This document shows positions 40,234 to 42,543 of a stretch of 42,543 bases of DNA, in pieces. The position numbers were made by a program, and so were the translations under genes. The stretch comes from Bacilli bacterium (GTDB lineage Bacteria > Bacillota_I > Bacilli_A > RF39 > UBA660). Each line of letters opens with the position of its first letter. The stretch's first letter is position 1. The notes under the pieces are model-generated. The model did not search any database. It saw only the letters and a program-made list of their open reading frames with translations, and was not told the DNA's origin. The DNA is taken from assembly GCA_030531695.1 (NCBI GenBank), contig JAUNMV010000008.1:1-42543 (forward strand), read 5' to 3'.

Positions 40234-42480
40234 CTAAATTGGATATAGATACATTGCTGAAGACCAACGTGTATTACTATAACAATCTCCCCATCCAGAT
40301 ACATTCCAAGAACTAGAAGAGCCTAAATAACAAGCACAATGATCATACCAACGATCTCTACCACTATGTAGTGTATATCTCCATGTATCAGGTGGTCTCA
40401 TCCAATATGGTCTAACTTTACCATAGTCAGCCCAATCCCAAGTACCAATCCAACATGAATCACCAGTCTCACGACCTCTTATCCAGATATATCCTCCACC
40501 ATCATAAGCCCATGCATTCCAGTCATTATCAGCTTGGAAAGTAGCTCCATCACGCATTGTGAATGAAACTCCACATCCTCTAGAAGGACATTCTCTCATT
40601 GTTAAACCAGCATGATCTGAATAATCAGCAGTATTACTAACGTGGAATCTCTTATTAGGATCAGTCAATGTAATAACAGCATATAAATCTATAGAATTAC
40701 TTAGAGAAATTACTTGTCCCTCAGAGAAATCTTTCCATGAATGTCCAGGATTCCAATTCCATCCTTGATAAGATAATACCCAATCATAATTATAAGAAGG
40801 ACTAGTATCACTCCATCTATTTAATCTAGGGATAGAATCAACTGTTATATTACATGTAGACTCTTGATTCCATACATAGCATGTTTCTCCATCTGTCCAG
40901 TCACCAAACCATTCACCTTTATCACGGTGATAACGTATTGTATAACCACTATTCTTCTTCCAGATAGCATACAAAGTCTTAGGAGAATTAGCAGTATACC
41001 TAGTACCATAACCAGCATCATGAGAACTAGCATTTTCATTCCATCCAACAAATGTATAACCATCTCTTGTAGGTTTAGGTAAATCTAATGGTTGTCCATG
41101 AGTTTTCTTTAATACCTCATAATAACCAGTACCATTACCACCTAAAACAACATCATAAGTAACAGACTTCCATTGAGCATAAGCAGTAAATGTCTTATTC
41201 TCTAAAGTCATATTTGTTATATTAGCACCAGCATTATAATTATTAGAATCAATTTTCCATCCAGTAAATTCATAATCTTGTCTGCTAAAATTATTATTAG
41301 CTAAATTACAAGTAAATCCATAATAACAAGTAGTAGAAGCTACACTACCATTTCCACCATTTGCATTATAATTAATAACATATTTATTTGAAACAGATAC
41401 TTGTACAGACTTAGTAGTACAATTTTCAGCTGTATCACATAGTTTAATAGAAGCATATCTAACTCCACTAGCAGTTAAAGTATGATTAGTTATAGTATTA
41501 AAAGTACCAGAACCACCATTCAAAGTAGTATCTAAAGTACCTTTACCAGACTTATTCCATGACCATACTTCCTTAGCAATACCAACATTATCAGTACTTC
41601 TAGTAAAATCAAAATAATATCCATAAGTCTTCCAATCATTAATTACTATATTACCGTTATTAGCACTAGCTAAAACTCCACCAGTCTTATTACCTCCACT
41701 TTCTTTATAAGCATCAATATTAACAATAGGAGCAGTATTATCTAACTTAAATTCATCACTTTGTACTGCATCTGTTGAAGGCATACTAATCTCATTAGTT
41801 AACTCAATAGGAGTTACAACCAATCTAATCTTTGCATTCATTCCAGTTGGAGTATCAACATTTAAAGATAAACTTTCAGCTACACTATTCTTAAAATTAT
41901 GAGTAACTTCAGTACCTATAGGAGTACCATCAACATAAAACCATTGATATTTAATCTTAGCATTTGGACTAATTCCAAACATATCGTCTATATTAATAGT
42001 TGCAGTTGCCTTCTTCTTCCAATTAGTACCATTAGGAGTAAAAGTAATTCTAGGACCAGAATCAGAAATAGATCCCTCACATAAATTAAAATTAATATCT
42101 GCAATATTATCACTTGTAGGAAAGAATGTTTCATAACTATAATTATCATTTACTTTTTTAACACGTACAAAAATCTTATCAGTAATAATATTTTGTTTAG
42201 AAAAATCTAACTCATCAATAACTTTATTAGATACCAAAGTATTATAGTAAATATCTACACAACCTACAGTTTGATACCCAAATAAATCAAGATCATGTGC
42301 ATCAGTATAAACCTTAGCTCCACTCTCAATAGTATTCTCATAAACATTTAACTTTTTATTATTTAGTTGACTAGAAACAGCGCTTATAACTGGTAATGCT
42401 ATTACAGTAACAATACCTAATACAGTAATAGTTACAAGCATCTCTACTAAAGTAAAACCTTTTTGTTTTCTCATCATCAC
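40234..42480 (-). CDS. Large prepilin-like surface protein A with SH3-like tip
   Basis: About 748 aa, the largest of the three. The prepilin signal reads QKGFTLVEMLVTITVLGIVT with Phe+1 and Glu+5. The head has GCVDIYYNTLV and FNLC. Ig-like units follow, as in pilin B. InlB-type repeats: YVINYNANGGNGS to AYAQWK, then YDVVLGGNGTGYYEV to LYAIWKK, then a Trp-rich third unit (GYTIRYHRDKGEWFGDW). The tip is different: LTMRECPSRGCGVSF, GATFQADNDWNAWAYDGGGY, IWIRG looks like a bacterial SH3 domain, followed by a Trp/Cys-rich end (DHCACYLGSSSSW). The start may be GTG 42480 or ATG 42477 or 42474, all close to AGGGTGAT; GTG is listed. The reading from 42513 starts before the binding site. Confidence 0.78.
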   Translation of the reverse strand: MMMRKQKGFTLVEMLVTITVLGIVTVIALPVISAVSSQLNNKKLNVYENTIESGAKVYTDAHDLDLFGYQTVGCVDIYYNTLVSNKVIDELDFSKQNIITDKIFVRVKKVNDNYSYETFFPTSDNIADINFNLCEGSISDSGPRITFTPNGTNWKKKATATINIDDMFGISPNAKIKYQWFYVDGTPIGTEVTHNFKNSVAESLSLNVDTPTGMNAKIRLVVTPIELTNEISMPSTDAVQSDEFKLDNTAPIVNIDAYKESGGNKTGGVLASANNGNIVINDWKTYGYYFDFTRSTDNVGIAKEVWSWNKSGKGTLDTTLNGGSGTFNTITNHTLTASGVRYASIKLCDTAENCTTKSVQVSVSNKYVINYNANGGNGSVASTTCYYGFTCNLANNNFSRQDYEFTGWKIDSNNYNAGANITNMTLENKTFTAYAQWKSVTYDVVLGGNGTGYYEVLKKTHGQPLDLPKPTRDGYTFVGWNENASSHDAGYGTRYTANSPKTLYAIWKKNSGYTIRYHRDKGEWFGDWTDGETCYVWNQESTCNITVDSIPRLNRWSDTSPSYNYDWVLSYQGWNWNPGHSWKDFSEGQVISLSNSIDLYAVITLTDPNKRFHVSNTADYSDHAGLTMRECPSRGCGVSFTMRDGATFQADNDWNAWAYDGGGYIWIRGRETGDSCWIGTWDWADYGKVRPYWMRPPDTWRYTLHSGRDRWYDHCACYLGSSSSWNVSGWGDCYSNTRWSSAMYLYPI
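41396..41638 (-). repeat. Segment of pilin A nearly identical to a segment of pilin B
   Basis: The counterpart of 38585-38825. The corresponding part of pilin C (about 36120-36420) is clearly more diverged. Confidence 0.6.
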
Positions 42481-42503
42481 ACTCATCACCCTACCATAAA
42501 ATA

Positions 42504-42512
42504 ATTCTATCA
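42504..42512 (-). promoter_or_regulatory. Promoter of pilin A, extended -10 (TGATAGAAT)
   Basis: TGA-TAGAAT on the minus strand, directly after the T-run of the terminator at the window edge and about 25 bases before the start codons. Confidence 0.4.
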
Positions 42513-42520
42513 AAAAAAAA

Positions 42521-42543
42521 GGAAATAATAAATAATTATTTCC
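42521..42543 (-). terminator. Terminator of a gene lying beyond the window
   Basis: Arms GGAAATAAT (42521-42529) and ATTATTTCC (42535-42543) with a 5-base loop, followed by nine T on the minus strand. Another minus-strand gene must end just outside the right edge. Confidence 0.7.

Noticed and set aside
40864-41082. Open frame on the plus strand opposite pilin A (72 codons)
   Set aside because: It lies fully antisense to the well-supported pilin frame, has no ribosome binding site, and gives a low-complexity translation. The same holds for plus-strand frames at 22454-22660, 32736-32945, 37581-37769, 39986-40237 and 41899-42084.

Overview
The window is an AT-rich, compact bacterial chromosome segment from a low-GC Gram-positive, most likely an uncultured gut member of the Bacilli close to the RF39/Mollicutes-like groups (inferred from gene content and base composition, not from a database match). 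UGA is a true stop: prpC and rlmN both end in TGA inside start/stop overlaps, so the Mycoplasma code is not used. It carries spoVAC-spoVAD-spoVAE and a SigF/SigG-type sigma factor, so the lineage probably forms spores. All protein genes but two (5678-7174 and 13370-13672) and both tRNAs lie on the minus strand. Read in transcription order the map therefore runs from high to low coordinates.

Layout by position: 1-2090 holds a truncated Pro/Ala-rich membrane protein, an RluA-type pseudouridine synthase and an RlmI-like methyltransferase. 2133-5587 holds five genes of mostly unknown function, including a lipoprotein whose ribosome binding site sits in the loop of a perfect inverted repeat. 5678-7174 (+) is a surface protein with a degenerate thioester domain. 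7189-10238 is guaB-guaA. 10347-13275 holds an exported protein, tRNA-Thr, tRNA-Leu and scpA-scpB plus an unknown gene. 13370-13672 (+) is an RNHCP zinc protein. 13692-16151 is the sporulation block. 16253-20877 holds surface proteins and an acyltransferase/DUF6320-like pair. 20954-23484 holds tex and a small HTH gene with a palindromic operator.

23548-34828 is a long minus-strand cluster: priA, two unknown membrane genes, fmt, an unknown gene, rlmN, prpC, prkC, rsgA, rpe and an unknown gene. It matches the conserved Firmicutes priA-def-fmt-rsmB-rlmN-prpC-prkC-rsgA-rpe order, but def and rsmB are absent and unknown membrane proteins stand in their places.

34892-42480 is the most unusual part: three tandem copies of a two-gene module. 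Each pairs a very large prepilin-like protein (class III/type IV-like N-terminus, Ig-like and InlB-type repeats, variable Cys/Trp-rich tip) with a small membrane-anchored partner. Each module has its own extended -10 promoter and its own terminator. This looks like a surface-fibre or adhesin system with exchangeable tips and is the best candidate for an undescribed system here.

Regulation is compact. Many promoters use an extended -10 (most often TGTTATAAT), and several have their -35 inside or directly after the terminator of the preceding gene.
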